64,000 nt of DNA from assembly GCF_029227915.1 (NCBI RefSeq), contig NC_079884.1:30506001-30570000 (forward strand). Direction: 5' to 3'. The DNA comes from Hydractinia symbiolongicarpus (lineage: Eukaryota > Cnidaria > Hydrozoa > Anthoathecata > Hydractiniidae). The position numbers and the translations under genes are program-made. The notes beneath the pieces are model-generated. The model did not search any database and had not been told where the DNA came from. It saw nothing but the letters and a program-made list of their open reading frames with translations. Shown in pieces: positions 43,424 through 54,577 of this stretch. Within the stretch, counting starts at the first letter, position 1, and each line of letters begins with the position of its first letter.

Positions 43424-45856
43424 GATGAGACGCTAAATGAAAGGGGTTTAATCGCCGGCAAACGAAAACCCGCGATTTCCCGTAAATCCCGGGCTTGGCT
43501 CGTATAGTCGAATGTATACAAAGAAAGTACCCAGGGAGTAAACTCATTTCCCGAAAGATTTTTTAAATTATTTTTTCACCACTAAAACGCATGAGATTTG
43601 TAGTTTTTAAAAATGTTTTCATTTTTGATGAGACGCTAAATGAAAGGGGTTTAATCGCCGGCAAACGAAAACCCGCGATTTCCCGTAAGACCCGGGCTTG
43701 GCCCATATAGTCGAATGTATGCAAAGAAAGTACCCAGGGAGTAAACTCATTTCCCAAACGATTTTTTAAATTATTTTGTCACCACTAAAACGCATGAGAT
43801 TTGTAGTTTTTAAAAATGTTTTCATTTTTGATGAGACGCTAAATGAAAGGGGTTTAATCGCCGGCAAAGAAAACCCGCGATTTCCCGTAAATCCCGGGCT
43901 TGGCCCGTATAGTCGAATGTATACAAAGAAAGTACCCAGGGAGTAAACTCATTTCCCAAACGATTTTTTAAATTATTATGTCACCACTAAAACGCATGAG
44001 ACTTGTAGTTTTTAAAAATGTTTTCATTTTTGATGAGACGCTGAATAAAAGAGGTTTAATCGCCGGCAAACGAAAACCCGCGATTTCCCGTAAATCCCGG
44101 ACTCGGCCCGTATAGTCAAAAGTATACAAAGAAAGTACCCAGGAAGTAAACTCATTTCCCGAACGATTTTTTAAATTATTTTTTCACCACTAAAACGTAT
44201 GAGATTTGTAGTTTTTAAAAATGTTTTCATTTTTGATGAGACGCTAAATGAAAGGGGTTTAATCGCCGGCAAACGAAAACCCGCGATTTCCCGTAAATCC
44301 CGGGCTTGGCCCATATAGTCGAATGTATGCAAAGAAAGTACCCAGGGAGTAAACTCATTTCCCAAACGATTTTTTAAATTATTTTGTCACCACTAAAACG
44401 CATGAGACTTGTAGTTTTCAAAAGTGTTTTCATTTTTGATGAGACGCTGAATAAAAGAAGTTTAATTGCCGGCAAACGAAAACCCGCAATTTCCCGTAAA
44501 TCCCGGACTCGGCCCGTATAGTCAAAAGTATACAAAGAAAGTACCCAGGGAGTAAACTCATTTCCCGAACGATTTTTAAAATAATTATTTCACTACTAAA
44601 GCCCATGAGACTTGTAGTTTTTAAAAATGTTTTCATTTTTGATGAGACGCTGAATAAAGGAAGTTTAATCGCCGGTAAACGAAAACCCGCGATTTCCCGT
44701 AAATCCCGGACTCAGCCCGTATAGTCAAAAGAATACAAAGAAAGTACCCTGTGAGTAAACTCATTTCCAAAACGATTTTTTAAATTGTCTTTTCACCACT
44801 AAAACGCATGAGACTTGTAGTTTTTAAAAATGTTTTCATTTTTGATGAGACGCTAAATGAAAGGGGTTTAATCGCCGGCAAACGAAAACCCGCGATTTCC
44901 CGTAAATCCCGGGCTTGGCTCGTATAGTCGAATGTATAAAAAGAAAGTACCCAGGGAGTAAACTCATTTCCCGAACGATTTTTTAAATTATTTTTTCACC
45001 ACTAAAACGCATGAGATTTGTAGTTTTCAAAAATTTTTTCATTTTTGATGAGACGCTAAATGAAAGGGGTTTAATCGCCGGCAAACGAAAACCCGCGATT
45101 TCCCGTAAATCCCGGGCTTGGCCCATATAGTCGAATGTATGCAAAGAAAGTACCCAGGGAGTAAACTCATTTCCCAAACGATTTTTTAAATTATTTTGTC
45201 ACCACTAAAACGCATGAGACTTGTAGTTTTAAAAAATGTTTTCATTTTTGATGAGACGCTAAATGAAAGGGGTTTAATCGCCGGCAAAGAAAACCCGCGA
45301 TTTCCCGTAAATCCCGGGCTTGGCCCGTATAGTGGAATGTATACAAAGAAAGTACCCAGGGAGTAAACTCATTTCCCAAACGATTTTTTAAATTATTATG
45401 TCACCACTAAAACGCATGAGACTTGTAGTTTTAAAAAATGTTTTCATTTTTGATGAGACGCTAAATGAAAGGGGTTTAATCGCCGGCAAAGAAAACCCGC
45501 GATTTCCCGTAAATCCCGGGCTTGGCTCGTATAGTGGAATGTATACAAAGAAAGTACCCAGGGAGTAAACTCATTTCCCAAACGATTTTTTAAATTATTA
45601 TGTCACCACTAAAACGCATGAGACTTGTAGTTTTCAAAAGTGTTTTCATTTTTGATGAGACGCTAAATGAAAGGGGTTTAATCGCCGGCAAACGAAAACC
45701 CGCGATTTCCCGTAAATCCCGGGCTTGGCTCGTATAGTCAAATGTATACAAAGAAAGTACCCAGGAAGTAAACTCATTTCCCGAACGATTTTTTAAATTA
45801 TTTTTTCACCACTAAAACGCATGAGATTTGTAGTTTTTAAAAATGTTTTCATTTTT
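43424..45856 (+). repeat. M2-rich block, 7-mer plus partial copy
   Basis: Order: 43424 M2, 43627 M2, 43830 M2s, 44032 M3, 44235 M2, 44438 M3/M6 hybrid, 44641 M5, then 44844 M2, 45047 M2, 45250 M2s, 45452 M2s, 45654 M2. The block preceded by CCCTGTGAG and TTGTCTTTTC (near 43328 and 44748) recurs at 1420 bp and appears a third time near 48.4 kb. GGCCCATATAG with GTATGCAAAG marks the 43627, 44235 and 45047 monomers and spreads through the next HOR region. Confidence 0.8.
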
Positions 45857-47885
45857 GATGAGACGCTGAATAAAGGAAGTTTAATCGCCAGTAAACGAAA
45901 ACCCGCGATTTCCCGTAAATCCCGGACTCAGCCCATATAGTCAAAAGAATACAAAGAAAGTACCCAGGGAGTTATCTCATTTCCCGAACGATTTTTTAAA
46001 TTATTTTTTCACCACTAAAACCCATGAGGCTTGTAGTTTTTAAAAATGTTTTCATTTTTGATGAGACGCTGAATAAAAGAAGTTTAATCGACGGCAAACG
46101 AAAACCCGCCATTTCCCGTAAACCCCGGACACGGCCCGTATAGTCAAAAGTATACAAAGAAAGTATCCAGGGAGTAAACTCATTTCCCGAACGATTTTTT
46201 AAATTATTATTTCACCACTAAAACCCATGAGACATGTAGTTTTTAAAAATGTTTTCATTTTTGATGAGACGCTGAATAAAGGAAGTTTAATCGCCGGTAA
46301 ACGAAAACCCGCGATTTCCCGTAAATCCCGGACTCAGCCCGTATAGTCAAAAGTATACAAAGAAAGTACCCAGGGAGTAAACTCATTTCCCGAACGATTT
46401 TTTAAATTAATTTTTCACCACTAAAACGTATGAGACTTGTAGTTTTCAGAAATGTTTTCATTTTTGATGAGACATTTAATGAAAGTGGTTTAATCGCCGG
46501 CAAACGAAAACCCGCGATTTCCCGTAAATCCCGGGCTTGGCTCGTATAGTCAAATGTATACAAAGAAAGTACCCAGGGAGTAAACTCATTTCCCGAACGA
46601 TTTTTTAAATTATTTTTTCACCACTAAAACGCATGAGATTTGTAGTTTTTAAAAATGTTTTCATTTTTGATGAGACGCTAAATGAAAGGGGTTTAATCGC
46701 CGGCAAACGAAAACCCGCGATTTCCCGTAAATCCCGGGCTTGGCCCGTATAGTCGAATGTATACAAAGAAAGTACCCAGGGAGTAAACTCATTTCCCGAA
46801 CGATTTTTTAAATTATTATTTCACCACTAAAACCCATGAGACTTGTAGTTTTTAAAAATGTTTTCATTTTTGATGAGACACTGAATAAAGGAAGTTTAAT
46901 CGCCGGTAAACGAAAACCGGCGATTTCCCGTAAATCCCGGACTCAGCCCGTATAGTCAAAAGTATACAAAGAAAGTACCCAGGGAGTAAACTCATTTCCC
47001 GAACGATTTTTTAAATTAATTTTTTACCACTAAAACGTATGAGACTTGTAGTTTTCAGAAATGTTTTCATTTTTGATGAGACATTTAATGAAAGTGGTTT
47101 AATCGCCGGCAAACGAAAACCCGCGATTTCCCGTAAATCCCGGGCTTGGCTCGTATAGTCGAATGTATACAAAGAAAGTACCCAGGGAGTAAACTCATTT
47201 CCCGAACGATTTTTTAAATTATTTTTTCACCACTAAAACGCATGAGACTTGTAGTTTTCAAAAATGTTTTCATTTTTGATGAGACGCTAAATGAAAGGGG
47301 TTTAATCGCCGGCAAACGAAAACCCGCGATTTCCCGTAAATCCCGGGCTTGGCCCATATAGTCGAATGTATGCAAAGAAAGTACCCAGGGAGTAAACTCA
47401 TTTCCCAAACGATTTTTTAAATTATTTTGTCACCACTAAAACGCATGAGACTTGTAGTTTTAAAAAATGTTTTCATTTTTGATGAGACGCTAAATGAAAG
47501 GGGTTTAATCGCCGGCAAAGAAAACCCGCGATTTCCCGTAAATCCCGGGCTTGGCCCGTATAGTAGAATGTATACAAAGAAAGTACCCAGGGAGTAAACT
47601 CATTTCCCAAACGATTTTTTAATTTATTATGTCACCACTAAAACGCATGAGACTTGTAGTTTTCAAAAGTGTTTTCATTTTTGATGAGACGCTAAATGAA
47701 AGGGGTTTAATCGCCGGCAAACGAAAACCTGCGATTTCCCGTAAATCCCGGGCTTGGCTCGTATAGTCGAATGTATACAAAGAAAGTACCCAGGAAGTAA
47801 ACTCATTTCCCGAACGATTTTTTAAATTATTTTTTCACCACTAAAACGCATGAGATTTGTAGTTTTTAAAAATGTTTTCATTTTT
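45857..47885 (+). repeat. 10-mer HOR unit 1 (2029 bp), AATCGCCAGTAAACG anchor
   Basis: Order: 45857 M5g (GCCAGTAAACG), 46060 M6, 46263 M5, 46466 M1, 46669 M2, 46872 M5, 47075 M1, 47278 M2 (CCCATATAG, GTATGCAAAG), 47481 M2s, 47683 M2. The anchor is the M5g monomer, which has an M1'-like GTTATCTC end and is followed by CATGAGGCTTG before M6. The GAGGC anchor points are at 46026, 48055, 49272, 50692 and 52721. Confidence 0.88.
46669..46871 (+). repeat. Monomer class M2, 203-bp form (representative)
   Basis: M2 begins GACGCTAAATGAAAGGGG and has the tail GGCTTGGCCCG plus TCGAATG. It keeps the full CAAACGAAAAC, so it is 203 bp. The tail forms a short perfect dyad, CGGGC-TTG-GCCCG, which M1 lacks because GCCCG is GCTCG there. 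A related subform M2c (411, 1426 with CGCTTAATG; 37736, 40175 with CGCCTAATG) carries TCAACAG instead of TCGAATG and a 5-T run where most units have 6 T after AACGA. Confidence 0.82.
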
Positions 47886-49102
47886 GATGAGACGCTGAAT
47901 AAAGGAAGTTTAATCGCCAGTAAACGAAAACCCGCGATTTCCCGTAAATCCCGGACTCAGCCCGTATAGTCAAAAGAATACAAAGAAAGTACCCAGGGAG
48001 TTATCTCATTTCCCGAACGATTTTTTAAATTATTTTTTCACCACTAAAACGCATGAGGCTTGTAGTTTTTAAAAATGTTTTCATTTTTGATGAGACGCTG
48101 AATAAAAGAAGTTTAATCGACGGCAAACGAAAACCCGCCATTTCCCGTAAACCCCGGACACGGCCCGTATAGTCAAAAGTATACAAAGAAAGTACCCAGG
48201 GAGTAAACTCATTTCCCGAACGATTTTTTAAATTATTATTTCACCACTAAAACCCATGAGACATGTAGTTTTTAAAAATGTTTTCATTTTTGATGAGACG
48301 CTGAATAAAGGAAGTTTAATCGCCGGTAAACGAAAACCCGCGATTTCCCGTAAATCCCGGACTCAGCCCGTATAGTCAAAAGTATACAAAGAAAGTACCC
48401 TGTGAGTAAACTCATTTCCAAAACGATTTTTTAAATTGTCTTTTCACCACTAAAACGCATGAGACTTGTAGTTTTTAAAAATGTTTTCATTTTTGATGAG
48501 ACGCTAAATGAAAGGGGTTTAATCGCCGGCAAACGAAAACCCGCGATTTCCCGTAAATCCCGGGCTTGGCTCGTATAGTCGAATGTATACAAAGAAAGTA
48601 CCCAGGGAGTAAACTCATTTCCCGAACGATTTTTTAAATTATTTTTTCACCACTAAAACGCATGAGATTTGTAGTTTTCAAAAATGTTTTCATTTTTGAT
48701 GAGACGCTAAATGAAAGGGGTTTAATCGCCGGCAAACGAAAACCCGCGATTTCCCGTAAATCCCGGGCTTGGCCCATATAGTCGAATGTATGCAAAGAAA
48801 GTACCCAGGGAGTAAACTCATTTCCCAAACGATTTTTTAAATTATTTTGTCACCACTAAAACGCATGAGACTTGTAGTTTTAAAAAATGTTTTCATTTTT
48901 GATGAGACGCTAAATGAAAGGGGTTTAATCGCCGGCAAAGAAAACCCGCGATTTCCCGTAAATCCCGGGCTTGGCCCGTATAGTGGAATGTATACAAAGA
49001 AAGTACCCAGGGAGTAAACTCATTTCCCAAACGATTTTTTAAATTATTATTTCACCACTAAAACGCATGAGATTTGTAGTTTTTAAAAATGTTTTCATTT
49101 TT
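47886..49102 (+). repeat. 6-mer variant of the anchored HOR (1217 bp)
   Basis: Order: 47886 M5g, 48089 M6, 48292 M5, 48495 M2, 48698 M2, 48901 M2s. After the M5 it switches to the CCCTGTGAG/TTGTCTTTTC junction and the M2 M2 M2s series of the 44.75-45.4 kb block. The unit is thus a join of the anchored HOR with the older M2-rich block. Its right end goes from M2s directly into M5g through TTATTATTTC. Confidence 0.86.
48089..48291 (+). repeat. Monomer class M6 (representative)
   Basis: M6 begins GACGCTGAATAAAAGAAG, then ATCGACGG instead of ATCGCCGG, CCCGCCATTTCCC instead of CCCGCGATTTCCC, and the tail GGACACGGCC. It is nearly always followed by M5. Early copies (4875, 6498, 9136, 10963, 11775, 13805, 17048, 26983) read GGCCGG where later ones read GGCCCG, so there are two sublineages. 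The stretch before M6 in copies from 9 to 14 kb carries CCAAAACG and TTATCTTTTC. Confidence 0.83.
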
Positions 49103-50522
49103 GATGAGACGCTGAATAAAGGAAGTTTAATCGCCAGTAAACGAAAACCCGCGATTTCCCGTAAATCCCGGACTCAGCCCGTATAGTCAAAAGAATACAA
49201 AGAAAGTACCCAGGGAGTTATCTCATTTCCCGAACGATTTTTTAAATTATTTTTTCACCACTAAAACGCATGAGGCTTGTAGTTTTTAAAAATGTTTTCA
49301 TTTTTGATGAGACGCTGAATAAAAGAAGTTTAATCGACGGCAAACGAAAACCCGCCATTTCCCGTAAACCCCGGACACGGCCCGTATAGTCAAAAGTATA
49401 CAAAGAAAGTACCCAGGGAGTAAACTCATTTCCCGAACGATTTTTTAAATTATTATTTCACCACTAAAACCCATGAGACATGTAGTTTTTAAAAATGTTT
49501 TTATTTTTGATGAGACGCTGAATAAAGGAAGTTTAATCGCCGGTAAACGAAAACCCGCGATTTCCCGTAAATCCCGGACTCAGCCCGTATAGTCAAAAGT
49601 ATACAAAGAAAGTACCCAGGGAGTAAACTCATTTCCCGAACGATTTTTTAAATTAATTTTTCACCACTAAAACGTATCAGACTTGTAGTTTTCAGAAATG
49701 TTTTCATTTTTGATGAGACATTTAATGAAAGTGGTTTAATCGCCGGCAAACGAAAACCCGCGATTTCCCGTAAATCCCGGGCTTGGCTCGTATAGTCGAA
49801 TGTATACAAAGAAAGTACCCAGGGAGTAAACTCATTTCCCGAACGATTTTTTAAATTATTTTTTCACCACTAAAACGCATGAGACTTGTAGTTTTCAAAA
49901 ATGTTTTCATTTTTGATGAGACGCTAAATGAAAGGGGTTTAATCGCCGGCAAACGAAAACCCGCGATTTCCCGTAAATCCCGGGCTTGGCCCATATAGTC
50001 GAATGTATGCAAAGAAAGTACCCAGGGAGTAAACTCATTTCCCAAACGATTTTTTAAATTATTTTGTCACCACTAAAACGCATGAGACTTGTAGTTTTAA
50101 AAAATGTTTTCATTTTTGATGAGACGCTAAATGAAAGGGGTTTAATCGCCGGCAAAGAAAACCCGCGATTTCCCGTAAATCCCGGGCTTGGCTCGTATAG
50201 TGGAATGTATACAAAGAAAGTACCCAGGGAGTAAACTCATTTCCCAAACGATTTTTTAAATTATTATGTCACCACTAAAACGCATGAGACTTGTAGTTTT
50301 CAAAAGTGTTTTCATTTTTGATGAGACGCTAAATGAAAGGGGTTTAATCGGCGGCAAACGAAAACCCGCGATTTCCCGTAAATCCCGGGCTTGGCTCGTA
50401 TAGTCGAATGTATACAAAGAAAGTACCCAGGAAGTAAACTCATTTCCCGAACGATTTTTTAAATTATTTTTTCACCACTAAAACGCATGAGATTTGTAGT
50501 TTTTAAAAATGTTTTCATTTTT
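49103..50522 (+). repeat. 7-mer variant of the anchored HOR (1420 bp)
   Basis: Order: 49103 M5g, 49306 M6, 49509 M5, 49712 M1, 49915 M2 (CCCATATAG), 50118 M2s, 50320 M2. Relative to the 10-mer it lacks the internal M2 M5 M1 series, a 3-monomer (609 bp) deletion that fuses the first M1 to the CCCATATAG-type M2. Confidence 0.87.
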
Positions 50523-52551
50523 GATGAGACGCTGAATAAAGGAAGTTTAATCGCCAGTAAACGAAAACCCGCGATTTCCCGTAAATCCCGGACTCAGCCC
50601 GTATAGTCAAAAGAATACAAAGAAAGTACCCAGGGAGTTATCTCATTTCCCGAACGATTTTTTAAATTATTTTTTCACCACTAAAACGCATGAGGCTTGT
50701 AGTTTTTAAAAATGTTTTCATTTTTGATGAGACGCTGAATAAAAGAAGTTTATACGACGGCAAACGAAAACCCGCCATTTCCCGTAAACCCCGGACACGG
50801 CCCGTATAGTCAAAAGTATACAAAGAAAGTACCCAGGGAGTAAACTCATTTCCCGAACGATTTTTTAAATTATTATTTCACCACTAAAACCCATGAGACA
50901 TGTAGTTTTTAAAAATGTTTTCATTTTTGATGAGACGCTGAATAAAGGAAGTTTAATCGCCGGTAAACGAAAACCCGCGATTTCCCGTAAATCCCGGACT
51001 CAGCCCGTATAGTCAAAAGTATACAAAGAAAGTACCCAGGGAGTAAACTCATTTCCCGAACGATTTTTTAAATTAATTTTTCACCACTAAAACGTATGAG
51101 ACTTGTAGTTTTCAGAAATGTTTTCATTTTTGATGAGACATTTAATGAAAGTGGTTTAATCGCCGGCAAACGAAAACCCGCGATTTCCCGTAAATCCCGG
51201 GCTTGGCTCGTATAGTCAAATGTATACAAAGAAAGTACCCAGGGAGTAAACTCATTTCCCGAACGATTTTTTAAATTATTTTTTCACCACTACAACGCAT
51301 GAGATTTGTAGTTTTTAAAAATGTTTTCATTTTTGATGAGACGCTAAATGAAAGGGGTTTAATCGCCGGCAAACGAAAACCCGAGATTTCCCGTAAATCC
51401 CGGGCTTGGCCCGTATAGTCGAATGTATACAAAGAAAGTACCCAGGGAGTAAACTCATTTCCCGAACGATTTTTTAAATTATTATTTCACCACTAAAACC
51501 CATGAGACTTGTAGTTTTTAAAAATGTTTTCATTTTTGATGAGACACTGAATAAAGGAAGTTTAATCGCCGGTAAACGAAAACCCGCGATTTCCCGTAAA
51601 TCCCGCACTCAGCCCGTATAGTCAAAAGTATACAAAGAAAGTACCCAGGGAGTAAACTCATTTCCCGAACGATTTTTTAAATTATTTTTTCACCACTACA
51701 ACGCATGAGATTTGTAGTTTTTAAAAATGTTTTCATTTTTGATGAGACATTTAATGAAAGTGGTTTAATCGCCGGCAAACGAAAACCCGCGATTTCCCGT
51801 AAATCCCGGGCTTGGCTCGTATAGTCGAATGTATACAAAGAAAGTACCCAGGGAGTAAACTCATTTCCCGAACGATTTTTTAAATTATTTTTTCACCACT
51901 AAAACGCATGAGACTTGTAGTTTTCAAAAATGTTTTCATTTTTGATGAGACGCTAAATGAAAGGGGTTTAATCGCCGGCAAACGAAAACCCGCGATTTCC
52001 CGTAAATCCCGGGCTTGGCCCATATAGTCGAATGTATGCAAAGAAAGTACCCAGGGAGTAAACTCATTTCCCAAACGATTTTTTAAATTATTTTGTCACC
52101 ACTAAAACGCATGAGACTTGTAGTTTTAAAAAATGTTTTCATTTTTGATGAGACGCTAAATGAAAGGGGTTTAATCGCCGGCAAAGAAAACCCGCGATTT
52201 CCCGTAAATCCCGGGCTTGGCCCGTATAGTGGAATGTATACAAAGAAAGTACCCAGGGAGTAAACTCATTTCCCATACGATTTTTTAAATTATTATGTCA
52301 CCACTAAAACGCATGAGACTTGTAGTTTTCAAAAGTGTTTTCATTTTTGATGAGACGCTAAATGAAAGGGGTTTAATCGCCGGCAAACGAAAACCCGCGA
52401 TTTCCCGTAAATCCCGGGCTTGGCTCGTATAGTCGAATGTATACAAAGAAAGTACCCAGGAAGTAAACTCATTTCCCGAACGATTTTTTAAATTATTTTT
52501 TCACCACTAAAACGCATGAGATTTGTAGTTTTTAAAAATGTTTTCATTTTT
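50523..52551 (+). repeat. 10-mer HOR unit 2 (2029 bp)
   Basis: Order: 50523 M5g, 50726 M6, 50929 M5, 51132 M1, 51335 M2, 51538 M5, 51741 M1, 51944 M2 (CCCATATAG), 52147 M2s, 52349 M2: the same ten classes as 45857-47885. Private changes include GTTTATACGACGG near 50749, and ACTACAACGC in two places (near 51290 and 51696) where the array has ACTAAAACGC. The latter was probably copied between neighbouring monomers. Confidence 0.88.
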
Positions 52552-53160
52552 GATGAGACGCTGAATAAAGGAAGTTTAATCGCCAGTAAACGAAAACCCG
52601 CGATTTCCCGTAAATCCCGGACTCAGCCCGTATAGTCAAAAGAATACAAAGAAAGTACCCAGGGAGTTATCTCATTTCCCGAACGATTTTTTAAATTATT
52701 TTTTCACCACTAAAACGCATGAGGCTTGTAGTTTTTAAAAATGTTTTCATTTTTGATGAGACGCTGAATAAAAGAAGTTTAATCGACGGCAAACGAAAAC
52801 CCGCCATTTCCCGTAAACCCCGGACACGGCCCGTATAGTCAAAAGTATACAAAGAAAGTACCCAGGGAGTTAACTCATTTCCCGAACGATTTTTTAAATT
52901 ATTATTTCACCACTAAAACCCATGAGACATGTAGTTTTTAAAAATGTTTTCATTTTTGATGAGACGCTGAATAAAGGAAGTTTAATCGCCGGTAAACGAA
53001 AACCCGCGATTTCCCGTAAATCCCGGACTCAGCCCGTATAGTCAAAAGTATACAAAGAAAGTACCCAGGGAGTAAACTCATTTCCCGAACGATTTTTTAA
53101 ATTAATTTTTCACCACTAAAACGTATGAGACTTGTAGTTTTCAGAAATGTTTTTATTTTT
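52552..53160 (+). repeat. Anchored HOR, truncated last copy (M5g M6 M5)
   Basis: Starts 52552 M5g, 52755 M6, 52958 M5. The next monomer (53161, M1 head) has a GGACTTGGCCCG tail and ends with CCCTGTGAG and TTATCTTTTTACC, so the anchored HOR stops here. Confidence 0.84.
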
Positions 53161-54577
53161 GATGAGACATTTAATGAAAGTGGTTTAATCGCCGGCAAAC
53201 GAAAACCCGCGATTTCCCGTAAATCCCGGACTTGGCCCGTATAGTCAAAAGTATACAAAGAAAGTACCCTGTGAGTAAACTCATTTCCAAAACGATTTTT
53301 TAAATTATCTTTTTACCACTAAAACGCATGAGACTTGTAGTTTTTAAAAATGTTTTCATTTTTGATGAGACGCTAAATGAAAGGGGTTTAATCGCCGGCA
53401 AAGAAAACCCGCGATTTCCCGTAAATCCCGGGCTTGGCCCGTATAGTCGAATGTATACAAAGAAAGTACCCAGGGAGTAAACTCATTTCCCAAACGATTT
53501 TTTAATTTATTATGTCACCACTAAAACGCACGAGACTTGTAGTTTTCAAAAGTGTTTTCATTTCTGATGAGACGCTGAGTAAAAGAGGTTTAATCGCCGG
53601 CAAACGAAAAACCGCGATTTCCCGTAAATCCCGGACTCGGCCCGTATAGTCAAAAGTATACAAAGAAAGTACCCAGGGAGTAAACTCATTTCCCGAACGA
53701 TTTTTTAAATTATTTTTTCACCACTAAAACGTATGAGACTTGTAGTTTTCAGAAATGTTTTCATTTTTGATGAGACGCTTAATGAATGTGGTTTAATCGC
53801 CGGCAAACGAAAACCCGCGATTTCCCATAAATCCCGGACTCGGCCCGTATAGTCAAAAGTATACAAAGAAAGTACCCAGGGAGTAAACTCATTTCCAAAA
53901 CGATTTTTTAAATTATCTTTTTACCACTAAAACGCATGAGACTTGTAGTTTTTAAAAATGTTTTCATTTTTGATGAGACGCTAAATGAAAGGGGTTTAAT
54001 CGCCGGCAAAGAAAACCCGCGATTTCCCGTAAATCCCGGACTCAGCCCGTATAGTCAAAAGTATACAAAGAAAGTACCCAGGGAGTAAACTCATTTCCCG
54101 AACGATTTTTTAAATTATTTTTTCACCACTAAAACGCATGAGACTTGTAGTTTTCAAAAATGTTTTCATTTTTGATGAGACGCTAAATGAAAGGGGTTTA
54201 ATCGCCGGCAAAGAAAACCCGCGATTTCCCGTAAATCCCGGGCTTGGCCCGTATAGTCGAATGTATACAAAGAAAGTACCCAGGGAGTAAACTCATTTCC
54301 CAAATGATTTTTTAAATTCTTATGTCACCACTAAAACGCATGAGACTTGTAGTTTTCAGAAATGTTTTCATTTTTGATGAGACATTTAATGAAAGTGGTT
54401 TAATCGCCGGCAAACGAAAACCCGCGATTTCCCGTAAATCTCGGGCTTGGCTCGTATAATCGCATGTATACAAAGAAAGTACCCAGGGAGTAAACTCATT
54501 TCCCGAACGATTTTTTAAATTATTTTTTCACCACTAAAACGCATGAGACTTTAGTTTTCAAAAATGTTTTCATTTTT
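53161..54577 (+). repeat. Transition monomers before the M2s-led units
   Basis: Order: 53161 M1, 53364 M2s, 53566 M3, 53769 M4 (GACGCTTAATGAATG), 53972 M2s with an M5 tail, 54174 M2s, 54376 M1 (202 bp). The M1 at 54376 is short because GACTTGTAG has become GACTTTAG near 54547. The TTATCTTTTTACC variant is shared by 53.3 and 53.92 kb, showing a local exchange over three monomers. Confidence 0.76.
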
